This document shows positions 1-11,459 of a stretch of 64,000 nt of DNA, one piece after another; position 1 is the stretch's first letter, and each line of letters begins with the position of its first letter. The notes below the pieces were generated by a model. That model had not been told where the DNA came from. It ran no database searches and saw nothing but the letters and a program-made list of their open reading frames with translations. A program made the position numbers and the translations under genes. Location of the stretch: contig NZ_MAXC01000053.1 in the NCBI RefSeq assembly GCF_001693485.1, forward strand, positions 62,001-126,000. Direction: 5' to 3'. The DNA is from Bradyrhizobium sp. LMTR 3. GTDB lineage: Bacteria; Pseudomonadota; Alphaproteobacteria; Rhizobiales; Xanthobacteraceae.

Positions 1-620
1 ATGCGTCACTATCTGCGGTGTTGATCACGCACGTTGTCGACCACCATGGGCTATCCACGCCCATTGATCTGGACGCTCCGAGTATCGCCGGGCCGAAACA
101 CAACCCAATCGCCGATCTTGACGTCCTGGCCGTGGAAATAGGTACCGGTCTCCGGCTCACCCTTGAAGGGGTCTTGCCCTTCTTGAGCACCAGGCTGACG
201 GTGCCCTGCCCGACTGATTCTTTGATCGCCCCGGTCGACAGGATGAGCCCGCCCTTGGTCTTCTCCGGCTCGGCGTAGATGCCGACCAAGATCTTTGTTG
301 TTCGATAGCTCGATGCTGCACAGATCGGCAATGAGTTTCATCAGCTCTGCCTACTGGTCCTCCGAGTTCGAGCGCCGTTCCAGTGTCGAAACGCCTAGCA
401 TCCCTTCCTCTCCCCCTACTCTTTCAGGATCTCTTCCATCGTCTAATCGAGCAGCGTGCGCGCGTCGGCGAGCGCCTTCGCCCACCTTGCGCTGATATCG
501 GCCGCAAGCTGTGAGATTGCCGACGTGAGGGCGTCGATCACTTATCCAGTATCCAGTTCATCAATGTTCGCCGGTTCGGCGGCGAAGGTGACGCTCATTT
601 ACAGCCCAGCCACTTGTTTT
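1..620 (-). pseudogene. GroES-like co-chaperonin remnant with phage-type flank
   Basis: Reading the minus strand from about 320, one frame gives a GroES-like mobile-loop region (KILVGIYAEPEKTKGGLIL). After a one-base shift near 175 another frame gives PFKGEPETGTYFHGQDVKIG and then GDWVVFRPGDTR, ending at a stop near 53. The pattern resembles phage or short bacterial GroES-like proteins, but the N-terminus and C-terminus are not intact. Upstream (about 345-600, same strand) a frame with in-frame stops reads VTFAAEPANIDELDTG and a helical stretch, possibly a small phage gene. This is inference from pattern memory; a tail or head phage protein is an alternative. Confidence 0.35.
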
Positions 621-1536
621 CCGAGCCAATTGGAGAGCGTGATGCCGGTCAGCGGGCACCTGATAAAGAAAAGGCCGCCTGCGTTGCCACAAGCGGCCGA
701 AGTCTAGGGAGGAAACGCCCAAGGAGGGCAGGATGCAGCCTAGGATGAACGCCCTCGGCAGCTCAATTGAACGCAGGTAATCGTCGAGCATCCAGAGGGT
801 GGGACGGAACGATACGAACGTTTATGTCAAGATGGGCAAGGGCAACGCCAAAATCGCCGCTCGCCGCCTCGGAACCGTTGCTTCAGCAGCTTGAGTTACG
901 GGCCTGCGCCGCGTGGAGGCGTCGACCGCGAACGGGCTTGGAGGCTTGGTCGATCAATGCGCCAGCCCGGTACCGACTGGAGCATCTGCCCTGCCCTCCG
1001 CGATCGGCGTATTCGCCGCGCCGCCGAGACGCTGTCCCAATTGCTACACATGCTCGACGAATTGTGTGAAGGCCGTATCCGGCGATTATCACTGCCTGAT
1101 GAGTATCGTCGCCCGACGCATTTCCAAACCCACGCCCAGGCACGACGCGGAAATTGATTGGTCAATTGCCGGCCGGCGCCCTTCAGCAAGAGGAAACCGG
1201 GGAATTGGCCAACATTCCCCCGTCAATGAACTCCCAAGTGTTTGCCGGACATGACAGGCGGTGCAACCTAGAGGCGTCCCGATCAGCGTTACCGCTGCGG
1301 CTAGGTTGATATCTTCTCGGTAAATTGGTTCCGTGTTTCCGGATCATACCCTAATGCAATGCACCTCAAAGCGGAGCGGCAGCACCAGTCAACTACCAGC
1401 TTTAGCAATTGATGGAAAAGACGGACACGTGGCACTCGTAATCCAGCTCGATAAAGAACGTCCAGCCGAGCACGATACTCCTCATTGCGGTAGCTAATGT
1501 TGGCCCAGCTGAAGGGGGCGCGGGCAAGTTGGAATT
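621..1536. other. stretch without a recognisable gene
   Basis: Open frames exist on both strands but they are arginine- and serine-rich, have no ribosome binding site and match no family I know. Probably decayed island DNA. Confidence 0.4.
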
Positions 1537-1985
1537 GTGAGAAGTACGAGCTTGCTTTACCCGGACACGAGTCCTGGAATGGGCTTGCATTTCGGCGACT
1601 TCGGATTTGAACTTGTATTCTCAAAGCGCGTTCCATCGATCATAAGCGAATTGATGCCACTTGCGCTGCCACCATTGCTAGCGGCAGATAGCATCCATCT
1701 TACTCAGGTGAAGAGCTTAGTCTTTCATCCGGGCGGGAGAAGGGTATTGGAGGTTTTGAGCGGGGTCTCGGGAGATCGTCTAAGGATTTCATTTCCAGCT
1801 ATGAGACTTTTCGACGCCATGGAAATATGTCCAGCGCAACTGTATTATTCGTTTTAGATCACGTGCTTGAACATGAGAAGCAGGCGCCAGGATCATACGG
1901 GATCTTGGCTGCGTTCGGTCCAGGGTTCTCTGCCGAACTGTCGCTATTGAAATGGGCTGAGGGCGACGCGGCGGTCCGATCGTAG
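1537..1985 (+). pseudogene. type III polyketide synthase (chalcone/stilbene synthase-like), C-terminal fragment
   Basis: The first frame carries family signatures LLYPDTSPGMG, a SKRVP motif and FHPGGRRVLE, the last containing the catalytic His. After a frameshift near 1800-1815 the next frame reads HGNMSSATVLFVLDHVLE, with the catalytic Asn of the Cys-His-Asn triad, and then YGILAAFGPGFSAEL before a TAG stop at 1983-1985. Together they make about 150 residues of a roughly 350-residue enzyme. The N-terminal half with the active-site Cys is absent, and a stop lies just upstream (1510). The enzyme family condenses malonyl-CoA units on acyl-CoA starters. This copy cannot be functional. It lies next to an IS66 relic. 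Confidence 0.8.
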
Positions 1986-2339
1986 CAGGCCTGGGTGGGA
2001 AAGGCCATGTTGAGCTCCCGCCATCTATGAACTGTTGTCCTGATTTGATAACAACTATCAGCTCCGCATTTTGGACGAAGCATCCCCGCGTGCCGAAGTA
2101 ACCGTCCCTAGAACAAATAGTTCGAGTCATCTGCTCCGGCTTCGGCGAGCCGCAGTCGTTCTCGCAGTCGCGTACCGGGCGCGTACACAAGGCATCCCAT
2201 TGGCTCGGTGCGGCGTCGACTTTTTGAGCTTCTCCGTATCGCTCCGGCGAAGGCCGCCTTATCGGTGCGATCGATAGTGAATACATAGGGCGCATGACTA
2301 ATTCATACGGCCTATTTCGAAGCTTTCCCTGACTGCGGG
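1986..2339. other. no recognisable gene
   Basis: Between the polyketide synthase relic and the IS66 relic I see only low-quality frames on both strands and no RNA gene or repeat. Confidence 0.35.
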
Positions 2340-2735
2340 TTGTTTCGACGGGCGCACGACGCTGTTGTGTTGGAAGAAAAGCAGCGGATCATTGCCGAGA
2401 GCTGTGGCGGGCCACGCTTGGTGTCAATAACGGCGCGGCGCAACGCCTTGTCTGCAAGCGAATTGTTCACGTGGCGCCGATTAGCGCGCTAAGGCCGACT
2501 GGGCGGGGACGCCGTGCCGGCGCGTGTTCCTCTAGAGATCACCTCTACGCCGGTTCTCGGCGTTGACGCCGCCGTCTTCGACTCCGCCGCGCGCGGGGGG
2601 CAGAAGTCATCGAGATCGAGCTTAACGGCTGTCGGACGCGCGTTGACCGCAAGGTGGGACTGAGAAGTTATGACGACGGCGATGATCCATATCGCGGCGG
2701 ACGGCGTGCTGCGGCGCCATAACGACACACGTGAA
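2340..2735 (+). mobile_element. IS66-family relic (orfA region and start of orfB)
   Basis: Plus-strand frames reconstruct the small IS66 HTH protein. EEKQRIIAESCGGPRLVS is followed by LSASELFTWRRLAR, then PLEITSTPVLGVDAA, then IEIELNGCRTRVDRKVG. Stops and shifts separate these blocks. A second short frame at 2683 begins MIHIAADGV, where the orfB (TnpB) start is expected. The order helix-turn-helix, linker and C-terminal VEI/IEI block is typical of IS66 orfA. No inverted repeats were identified, and the large transposase orfC is absent. Confidence 0.6.
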
Positions 2736-2815
2736 CCAGGTCTATCACGTCACCACAATGGCAGAGGCTGCGAGGAGACCCAGGAGCCGGGCCAGAATTC
2801 AGATCTCGGCTGCAG

Positions 2816-4015
2816 CTAGTTGTCTGCGGGCTGATACTTTAAACGAGCCGAGCGTGGTGGCGATCCAAGAACGAGCTGAGCTAGATAGGGAATGTCGCGC
2901 ACGATCCAGTGTATGATCAGCGCGATGGCAACAATTGCTCCCCCAAGAATTCCCGCGACGGCCAACCTAGTCGTGAGATCCCAAAGTTCCCCGTACTGGA
3001 TCGAATCCATGAGACGAAAGACCGCACCTTGTATCAAGTATAGCAGCAACGTGCTCTGTCCCAGTTTCACGGTGATGAAGCGGGTCACTCGATTTGAGCG
3101 GCCAACTTTCCAGCATTGGAGGACGAGCACGATCATGATCGCTGAGGCCGCTGCGGAGCCAAGAAGCATCAGAACTACATTTTTTGCCGACTGCACATCC
3201 TGCACTTGGGCGAGATTGTTGTAGATGTAAGTGTCTTTGCCCCAGGCTAGAAAGCACACCAAAGCCGCTATGGAAAGAAACATGATGATGAACGGCTTGT
3301 GAGATCGCGTTATGCTCGTCCACCATTCTCTCGACTGAGCAAACGATACTCCTAGGCAGAAAAACGGAAACGTGTACTTGATGAGAGGTGATATGGAAAA
3401 TGTCAGAGGTGCAAGTACGACTAGTATGACTGATACGAATAAGATCCAGGGCGAACGATGATTGAAAATCAAAAGAATTTTGACGAGAAGGAAAGAAACA
3501 AAAGCAGCCCAGATGAACCAGTATGTGCCGGCGGAATCCTTTAGACACTGCAAAACGCTGCCTGGTTCGCTGGCGGACGAGCTTAATACGGCCAACTTGG
3601 CGGTCTTCAGAAGAAAGTACCAAAACAGCATGGGCAAGAAGAGCTGCATCGCACGATCACCGATGGCTCGAGTGAACGGCCTTCGTAAGAGCGCTCCCCA
3701 AGAGAGATATCCGCTTATCGCCATAAAGAGTGGCATGTGAAACATGTAAATCCATTTGAAGCATGGCGACTCCCAGAAGCCTTCATCTCGGTAGACGACA
3801 TATTGGATCAGGTGACCGACGATCACCAAAGTGATAAGCACTCCCTTCGCGAAATCTAAACCAAGATCTCGATCGTTTGCCTCTAGCGCGCGTGCCCCGG
3901 GCACAATCGATTCAGTTACATTTGGCAATGTATCAACCTTGCGATATCTCTTTGTTGCGATGAGCCGGACGCCCGTTTGGCTGGAAATACCCGCTGCTAC
4001 CAAGTACTGGTGCAA
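2816..4015 (-). CDS. acyltransferase family 3 membrane protein (NolL/NodX/fucose O-acetylase-like)
   Basis: The reading frame is 399 codons. From about residue 50 it begins with the acyltransferase-3 signature (LGLDFAKGVLITLVIVGHL, with the His of the family's R/D-FAKG-xxx-H region) and then shows about ten hydrophobic segments. Such integral membrane enzymes move acyl groups from acyl-CoA to sugars. In rhizobia NolL acetylates the Nod-factor fucose and NodX the GlcNAc, so a role in Nod factor or surface polysaccharide decoration is plausible but unproven. The frame has no ATG before the core. The outermost start would be TTG at 4015, and a TTG at 3928 with AAGG upstream is a better candidate (370 residues). 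No nod box was seen upstream. Confidence 0.7.
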   Translation of the reverse strand: MHQYLVAAGISSQTGVRLIATKRYRKVDTLPNVTESIVPGARALEANDRDLGLDFAKGVLITLVIVGHLIQYVVYRDEGFWESPCFKWIYMFHMPLFMAISGYLSWGALLRRPFTRAIGDRAMQLFLPMLFWYFLLKTAKLAVLSSSASEPGSVLQCLKDSAGTYWFIWAAFVSFLLVKILLIFNHRSPWILFVSVILVVLAPLTFSISPLIKYTFPFFCLGVSFAQSREWWTSITRSHKPFIIMFLSIAALVCFLAWGKDTYIYNNLAQVQDVQSAKNVVLMLLGSAAASAIMIVLVLQCWKVGRSNRVTRFITVKLGQSTLLLYLIQGAVFRLMDSIQYGELWDLTTRLAVAGILGGAIVAIALIIHWIVRDIPYLAQLVLGSPPRSARLKYQPADN

Positions 4016-5112
4016 GCTGCATCAGAAAACGGCGGCTCATCATCGTGACTGATTCGGAGGTCCCGCCCAGCATCAAAGGCATTCCTGCCGGATGTCGTGG
4101 TCCACTCTCCGAACGGTTCAATTCCCAGCATTAAGCAGCGGTCCAGGCGGCGTGCAATATCGGAGCGCTGCTGAAGTAAACGCGCGAGCGTCGTCCCCGA
4201 CCGGGAAAGGCCGAGAAACATACCTCTCTAGTTGTTTAGGGCCAAGCTTCATGGTGTGCCAATTATACTGGAGCAAGGCGCTGACCATCTCAGGAGGGAT
4301 AGGCCGAGCTGCCGAACATAGGTTTATGCTGCCACCTATCATGAAAAGCACTTCGCTACTGCGGCTTTGCATCGTGCAATCAATCCATTCGGCGAGCGCG
4401 GAGGAATTTGCCGTTTACACTCTACAACCTCCGATAGCTAACCAGTTCGAGGACATGTTCAATTGTACGGAGGTGGACGATCGGTATAGAAAAGAGGGGA
4501 CCTGCTATACGAAGGTTTACCGATGGAAGCCACCATTTCGATCGGTTTGCCTGATCGAGCGAGCGCCTTGCAGCGTGTGCGACCAGAAGAGGTGTTTGCA
4601 ACGGACTGCGACACTTCTGACGGCCGGCCTGCCCGTCCCAGTGGAATGGGAAAATGGAGGGATCGAAGCTATCGGTCATCGGCGTGGTGATGAAGTCGAT
4701 GTCCCACGGGTGTGTTTCCGCCCATAGGATAGCGCCGGGGTTAATCTGGACCACTCAAGTCGGTCACACAGCGGTTGCGAAAGTCTGGTGCGAGGGCTCC
4801 GGATTGATTTACCGCAAGGTGCCCTCCGCAAGACATCCATATTATTGCCGTGCAATGTGGAGGCGAAGTGGCCTCGTTACAGGCCATAGGCCTCCGGCCT
4901 CCTCAGGCATACGGTCTAGCAGTCCGTGGAGTTCGATTGTTACAATGTACGCCGAAGCCTGACGTTAATGCTCCTACGTCCGGCCGTGGATATAAGAAAA
5001 CGATGGCATGGATTGACCAGCAATTTGCCGGCGAGTGCTGCGCTGCATTGACCCTGCCCGGCGCCGGCCAGCAGCAGTTTGGTTCTCGGGCTGGCCCAGC
5101 GAACGAAATCTG
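4016..5112. other. decayed coding stretch, minus-strand protein-like blocks not identified
   Basis: Minus-strand frames at 4422-4754 (NPGAILWAETHPWDIDF) and 4118-4372 (LLQYNWHTMKLGPKQLERY) read like fragments of one real protein broken by shifts. A third frame at 3997-4221 has SRSGTTLARLL, which resembles a sulfotransferase P-loop but overlaps the second block in another frame. I could not assign a family. This could be the broken neighbour of the acyltransferase. Confidence 0.3.
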
Positions 5113-5388
5113 ATGCCCCTGCAATTCCGTCCTGCCGTCGAAGACATAGAGATATGGAGCGCAAGCAGCGACCACTATTCGTTCGTGATCAGCTTCCAGA
5201 GCCCCGCCGGTCTTGGCTTTCGCGGAAGGCTGGGCTACGTCGCGTCGTGGCGTCCGCTTCACCAGGACCGTGGCGCGATCAAGGTCCTCGGCTCGCCCCT
5301 CCAAAGTTTCGCGGAGGCCGAGGACGCCTGCAACAACATGCTGAAGTACCTGAAGGACGACACTGATTCCGCTCCCCAGCGAAGCTGA
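5113..5388 (+). CDS. small hypothetical protein (91 aa)
   Basis: Starts MPLQFRPAVEDIEIW and ends KDDTDSAPQRS. The composition is balanced and protein-like, with a central FRGRLGYVASWRPL segment and a C-terminal helix (FAEAEDACNNMLKYLK). There is no signal peptide, membrane segment or known motif. I chose the ATG at 5113 because upstream in-frame sequence is low-complexity. The function is unknown, and it stands alone among decayed sequence. Confidence 0.45.
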   Translation: MPLQFRPAVEDIEIWSASSDHYSFVISFQSPAGLGFRGRLGYVASWRPLHQDRGAIKVLGSPLQSFAEAEDACNNMLKYLKDDTDSAPQRS

Positions 5389-5981
5389 AGTCTCGCTAAA
5401 ATGCTGCAATCGCTCCGCGTGATTGCGATCGAGGCGAACACGATCATTTTAGTTCAGCTCTGTCTGAAGGCCGGATGCCCGCATTTCTACACCAAGGCCG
5501 ACGCGCGCCGAACGCCGCACGGCGAAATGCTGGCTGTTTCGACGAGGTCCATTTCCCATCGCCGCCTTTCTCATCCTTGACGATCGCAGCCTGAAGGCGA
5601 GCGTGCTTGGCAGAAAAAGCCGGGCGATATCTATAACGAGTCAAGTGGCGTAGACGCGAGCGTGGTCGATCTGATGTCGACAGTAATCTATAAATGGCAT
5701 GGGGTTCGTGTTTGATCGTAGACGCGCGGCTTGGTTCAACATCCAACGTTTTGTCGCGTAGATGACATACTAAATCGAGAAACGCGGGAAATGCGCATCG
5801 CGCTCCGTTGGCATCGATTCTGCACACCACGAGCGCCTAGGGAATTGGAAGCAGCGTTCACGGCGTTTTACGCGCAGAAGTCCGGTGCGGGTCTTTGGAG
5901 TATACGCTGAACGCAGCCGCACAACACTCGGGAAGTCAACGCTTGTATTTCACGCCAGACAATCAGGAGAGGTAACCGTCC
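5389..5981. other. intergenic, no recognisable gene
   Basis: A short plus-strand frame near 5405-5560 (MLQSLRVIAIEANTIILV) may be a fragment of something larger. Nothing else is identifiable before the peptidase gene, whose start is preceded by an AGGAGAGG-type ribosome binding site at about 5967-5973. Confidence 0.35.
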
Positions 5982-8285
<2,304 letters not shown>

Positions 8286-8344
8286 ATTCAGGGTATGGGG
8301 CGGCAGAGCCATGGTGACTCGCCGCCCCTCACCGATCGAGGAGT

Positions 8345-8600
8345 TCGCGGTTTAAAAAAGCTGGCGGGACAAGTACGCCAACACGCCGCGCACGGCCGAC
8401 CTCCAGTTGGCAATAACTAGCGCGTTGTGGAGCGGGCAACGACAGGGCGAGCTTTTGCGCTTGCCCTAGTCTGGCGACGAATGCCCGCACATTCTCCGTC
8501 CGCAATCCAAGGGCGGTCGGCGCGTCCGATGCCGGCTGGTGCACTCTTAAGAGCCCTGCTCGACAACACAGAGCGTCGGGCACCGCTGTCTCGCCGTGCG
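8345..8600 (+). pseudogene. tyrosine recombinase (phage-type integrase) remnant
   Basis: Plus-strand frames contain WRDKYANTPRTADLQLA, then TSALWSGQRQGELLRLP (the region of the first catalytic Arg in the common alphaproteobacterial integrases). After a stop comes SGDECPHILRPQSKGGRRV, and after a shift PAGALLRALLDNTERRAP. The order matches the centre of a tyrosine recombinase. The C-terminal His-x-x-Arg and Tyr boxes are missing. This is a relic of an integrated element. Confidence 0.6.
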
Positions 8601-8617
8601 CCTTAGCGTTTGCGTTA

Positions 8618-8860
8618 TCAATCGACTTCTTCAAGCCTCAGCAGCATGCCCTCAATTGATTCTATGGACGTTTCAATCGCGGCAAATCGTCCGTTCGAGT
8701 ACCACGCCATCCCAATCAGAGCGGGCCTTTTCGACTCCGCTGCGTTGGCACTTGTCTCTTTTGGTAGATCGACAAGCAGGCAAGCAAGTTGAGCGAGCGC
8801 CGATTTCTTAGGCTCAAATTTGCTGACCGCCTCGTCCGCGGAGTAGAAGTCTTGGCGCAT
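8618..8860 (-). CDS. small hypothetical protein (80 aa)
   Basis: The protein starts MRQDFYSADEAVSKFEPKKS and ends in an amphipathic helix (SIEGMLLRLEEVD). The composition is protein-like, with balanced charge and few rare residues. The ribosome binding site is weak. No family is recognised. It lies downstream of the integrase relic on the opposite strand and could be a cargo gene of that element. Confidence 0.4.
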   Translation of the reverse strand: MRQDFYSADEAVSKFEPKKSALAQLACLLVDLPKETSANAAESKRPALIGMAWYSNGRFAAIETSIESIEGMLLRLEEVD

Positions 8861-9363
8861 TAGAGACGCCTCATCCGCCTGGAGCCATTCAGTTGGTTGA
8901 CGGAAAACGGAACGTTACTGCCTCGCAACCGTGATGGGTGAGGATGAGCAGCATGGAGTCTTCGAGATTGCCGCTTCGGCGCAGAGCGATATTGGTCGGC
9001 GATAGGTAAACCTCAGTGCACACAACAGCGTAGTTGCCAATGCAGCGCAGCCACGACTTATCTTGTACAGGTCACGAACTGTGTCGCCGAGATACCAGCC
9101 TCCGACCGCTCTCTGCAACCTGGTGGACTTAGAGCTCGCCGGCTGAGGTACAATACAGACAGAATCCTGCTCAGACAAATATAGAGCGAAATGTTCGAAG
9201 AAAAGTCATCATGCTGCAAGGCCAGTGATCATTTTGCAACGTGTCGACTTAATCGCGCCATCACCCGCTCGATTTGATCCGCATCACATCATTCACCAGC
9301 CCGCTTGTGGTGTGACAGAGGCGTCGCGCGACTCCCCGCGCTGACTTGGGAATGGAGATTTTG
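8861..9363. other. intergenic before the porin gene
   Basis: A minus-strand frame at 8915-9178 has no convincing features. The porin promoter probably lies here, but I see no clear sigma54 or nod-box sequence. Confidence 0.35.
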
Positions 9364-10101
9364 ATGAGAACAAGAGCAATTCTAACGATGGCGTCGCTGC
9401 TCGTGCTCGCGGCGGCGTTCGGTGGGGCCGCCATGTCGGTACGGGCTGCGGATCTGGCACCGGCGTCGATCTACACCAGAGCGCCGCCGGTCGCCCCCTT
9501 CAATCCCTGGATGGTCCGCCTGCGCGTGCTCGGCGTGCTGCCGGATGCCGGAGGCAGCTCGGTCAATGTTGCCGGTGTCCCGCCCCTGTCGTCGCCGAAT
9601 TCCGGGCTCTCGATCAGCGATCAGGCCATACCGGAGCTCGACATCACCTATTTCTTCACCAGGAACATCGCCGCCGAACTCATTCTCGGCGTGACCAAGC
9701 ATCAGATCAGCGGCACCGGGACGCTCAACGGGCTCGAAATCGGCACAGCCTGGTTGTTGCCGCCGACGCTGACGCTGCAGTATCACTTCACCGATTTCGG
9801 CGCGTTCAAGCCCTATATTGGCGCTGGCATCAACTACACCGTCTTTTTCAACCAGTCTGCGGCCAATACGCCGTTTGCCGGGCTAGCGATGACGGATCTG
9901 CACATCAGCAACCAGGTTGGCGCCGCGGTCCAATTCGGCTTCGACTACATGCTCGACAGTCACTGGGGCCTCAATGTCGACGTGAAGAAGTTGTGGCTGC
10001 GGCCGGATTATTCGGCCACCGTCAACAACGCCATTCCCGTCACCGGGCGCGCCAATATCGACCCATGGCTGGTCGGCGGCGGCATCACCTACAAGTACTG
10101 A
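9364..10101 (+). CDS. OmpW family outer-membrane protein
   Basis: About 245 residues. A signal peptide (MRTRAILTMASLLVLAAAFG, cleavage probably after VRA) is followed by the OmpW core. WMVRLRVLGVLPD, a variable loop, then IPELDITYFFTRNIAAELI and TLTLQYHFTDFGAFKPYIGA match the first strands and conserved region, and the protein ends in an aromatic residue (GGGITYKY), as beta-barrel proteins do. OmpW proteins form small eight-stranded barrels with a hydrophobic channel. I chose ATG 9364 because a GGAG lies 8 bases upstream, although TTG 9346 and ATG 9352 are in frame. The gene stands alone, with a possible hairpin about 90 bp downstream. Confidence 0.88.
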   Translation: MRTRAILTMASLLVLAAAFGGAAMSVRAADLAPASIYTRAPPVAPFNPWMVRLRVLGVLPDAGGSSVNVAGVPPLSSPNSGLSISDQAIPELDITYFFTRNIAAELILGVTKHQISGTGTLNGLEIGTAWLLPPTLTLQYHFTDFGAFKPYIGAGINYTVFFNQSAANTPFAGLAMTDLHISNQVGAAVQFGFDYMLDSHWGLNVDVKKLWLRPDYSATVNNAIPVTGRANIDPWLVGGGITYKY

Positions 10102-10187
10102 CAAAAGCACGATCCGGAAGAGTGGAAACCGGTTCCAAACAAAAAGATCGAGCGAGCTGACGATTCGAAGAAGCATCATCTCTCTCA

Positions 10188-10211
10188 GCGCCGGGAGCCG
10201 GGCCCCGGCGC
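10188..10211 (+). terminator. GC-rich hairpin downstream of ompW-like gene
   Basis: An 8-bp perfect stem, GCGCCGGG / CCCGGCGC, has an 8-base loop and starts 87 bp after the stop codon. No T run follows, so termination is possible but not certain. Confidence 0.35.
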
Positions 10212-10329
10212 CGCATCCGCCCTGGCTGTGAGTATTGGCGGAGCGAGCATTAGGTGACGACAGACACGATCGAATTAAGTTAAGAGCAATCGATTAAGTC
10301 TCATCTCGGCGCGACTGGCGGAATGCACC

Positions 10330-10545
10330 ACATGGACGTCAAGGCCAGGGTTTCAAGCGGTACGCCACCAGGGTGACACCGTCACGGTGATCAAGGACTT
10401 GAAGCTCAAAGGCTCGTTCTACGCGCGGCACCGTGATCAGAAATATTCATCTCACCGAAGATCCCGATGAGATCAAGTCCACACCGATAAGGTCAAGGGC
10501 TCGGTGTTGCGGACGGATTTCTTGAAGAGAGGCGTGAGGTCACCA
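10330..10545 (+). pseudogene. PhnA/YjdM-like (alkylphosphonate utilisation) protein remnant
   Basis: Plus-strand frames give GDTVTVIKDLKLKGS and then, after a shift, RGTVIRNIHLTEDPDEIKS, followed in another frame by DKVKGSVLRTDFLKR. This is the C-terminal domain of PhnA/YjdM proteins. The N-terminal zinc ribbon is missing and at least two shifts are present. Only decayed DNA surrounds it. Confidence 0.55.
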
Positions 10546-10657
10546 CCGCTCATCATCCTGGCGAGCTGGTAATACGACGTTTCAGAGACGTTCCGTTTGG
10601 ACGTGTAGCCGCGCCGTACCTGATAGCCCGCGCAGGCGGCCCTAACCGAGCTTTCGT

Positions 10658-11005
10658 CTAGCTCCGCTTCAACACCATTACCAGGCGGTCGACGCGTTTG
10701 CCTTCCTTGAGATGGGACTCGATGATTTCGTCGATATCGTCAGGCGTGGTCGGGCGGTACCAGACGCCATCGGGATAGATCACCATCAGGGGACCTACGT
10801 TGCAAAAGCCGAGACAGCCCGCCGCCGTGAAGCCGATATCGGTGAGCCCTTGCGCTTCGATCGCCTTGCTCATCCTGTCCCACAGAACTTGCGCGCCAGC
10901 TGCACCGCAGCTGCCGTGCGGATGTGTGGGCGGACGCTGGACGTGGCAGGCAAAGACGTGATGCCTGTAGAGTTGAGGAAGCTCGAATTCCGTTTCTGAG
11001 TTCAT
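10658..11005 (-). CDS. [2Fe-2S] ferredoxin, thioredoxin-like fold
   Basis: The 115-residue protein has the Cys pattern of the thioredoxin-like [2Fe-2S] ferredoxins. A first Cys in VFACHVQRPP and a Cys in the HGSCGAAGA turn are followed by the pair in AAGCLGFCNVGP, then MVIYPDGVWY. Such proteins carry electrons, and in Azotobacter and Bradyrhizobium relatives sit in nif clusters. It is the last gene of the bolA-led unit, about 10 bases after the probable bolA end, so it would share the NifA/sigma54 promoter at 11334. A substrate or partner cannot be read from the sequence. Confidence 0.85.
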   Translation of the reverse strand: MNSETEFELPQLYRHHVFACHVQRPPTHPHGSCGAAGAQVLWDRMSKAIEAQGLTDIGFTAAGCLGFCNVGPLMVIYPDGVWYRPTTPDDIDEIIESHLKEGKRVDRLVMVLKRS

Positions 11006-11014
11006 GCGCCTGCC

Positions 11015-11284
11015 ACGCGTTCGATTGGGTTAAATGAAGAGAGACCAGGTCCGAGTGCATCGCCCCTGGGACCGCGGTCATCAGCGCGAGCGCGTGAAGT
11101 TCGTCACCCATTGTCCCCTTGAGCGCCGCATGCAAAATCTGATGCTGCTTCGGCTCTTAACTGTAAAGGCACGCGGAATGATGCGGGCGCCATAATGATC
11201 GCCGTTGCCGGCAACATCTGTCACGGACACCTCCGCCTCCGGAAAGGCCTCCCTGATCAGGGCCTCAAAGTCTGGTCCCATCAT
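11015..11284 (-). pseudogene. BolA family protein, single frameshift
   Basis: The N-terminal frame (MMGPDFEALIREAFPEAEVS, then AGNGDHYGARIIPRAF) and the C-terminal frame (QHQILHAALKGTMGDELHAL) are the two halves of a BolA domain joined by a one-base deletion near 11152. BolA proteins pair with monothiol glutaredoxins in Fe-S trafficking. The start is ATG 11284 or 11281. The second frame has no stop before the ferredoxin start, so a second small change near the end is likely. The upstream NifA sites suggest the gene was part of the nif regulon. Confidence 0.7.
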
Positions 11285-11333
11285 CGCGATATTCCTCGCT
11301 CGCGCTTTGCTTGGCCGCCATCTCGCGTCTCCA

Positions 11334-11349
11334 TGCAAGCTTCGAACCA
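11334..11349 (-). promoter_or_regulatory. sigma54 -24/-12 promoter for bolA-ferredoxin
   Basis: On the minus strand it reads TGGTTCGAAGCTTGCA, matching TGGCAC-N5-TTGCA with GG and GC kept at the right spacing. It lies 50 bp before the bolA start codon. Confidence 0.6.
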
Positions 11350-11413
11350 AGATGCGCGACGCGCGCGTCCGCGCCGGTCATTCTCAATCTGCCAACGTGC
11401 GACTGCTAGTCAC

Positions 11414-11459
11414 TGTCACGTTTGCTACAGCAGCGATCTCTTCTGTTGCAGACGTGACA
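11414..11459. promoter_or_regulatory. two tandem NifA upstream activator sites (TGT-N10-ACA)
   Basis: TGTCACGTTTGCTACA (11414-11429) and TGTTGCAGACGTGACA (11444-11459) both fit TGT-N10-ACA exactly. Their starts are 30 bp apart, about three helical turns, and they sit 65-110 bp upstream of the -24 box at 11334-11349. This is the normal NifA enhancer position. Confidence 0.7.

Noticed and set aside
3997..4221. SRSGTTLARLL frame as a sulfotransferase gene (Nod factor sulfation)
   Set aside because: Only the P-loop-like phrase fits. It overlaps another protein-like frame on the same strand, and no second sulfotransferase motif follows.
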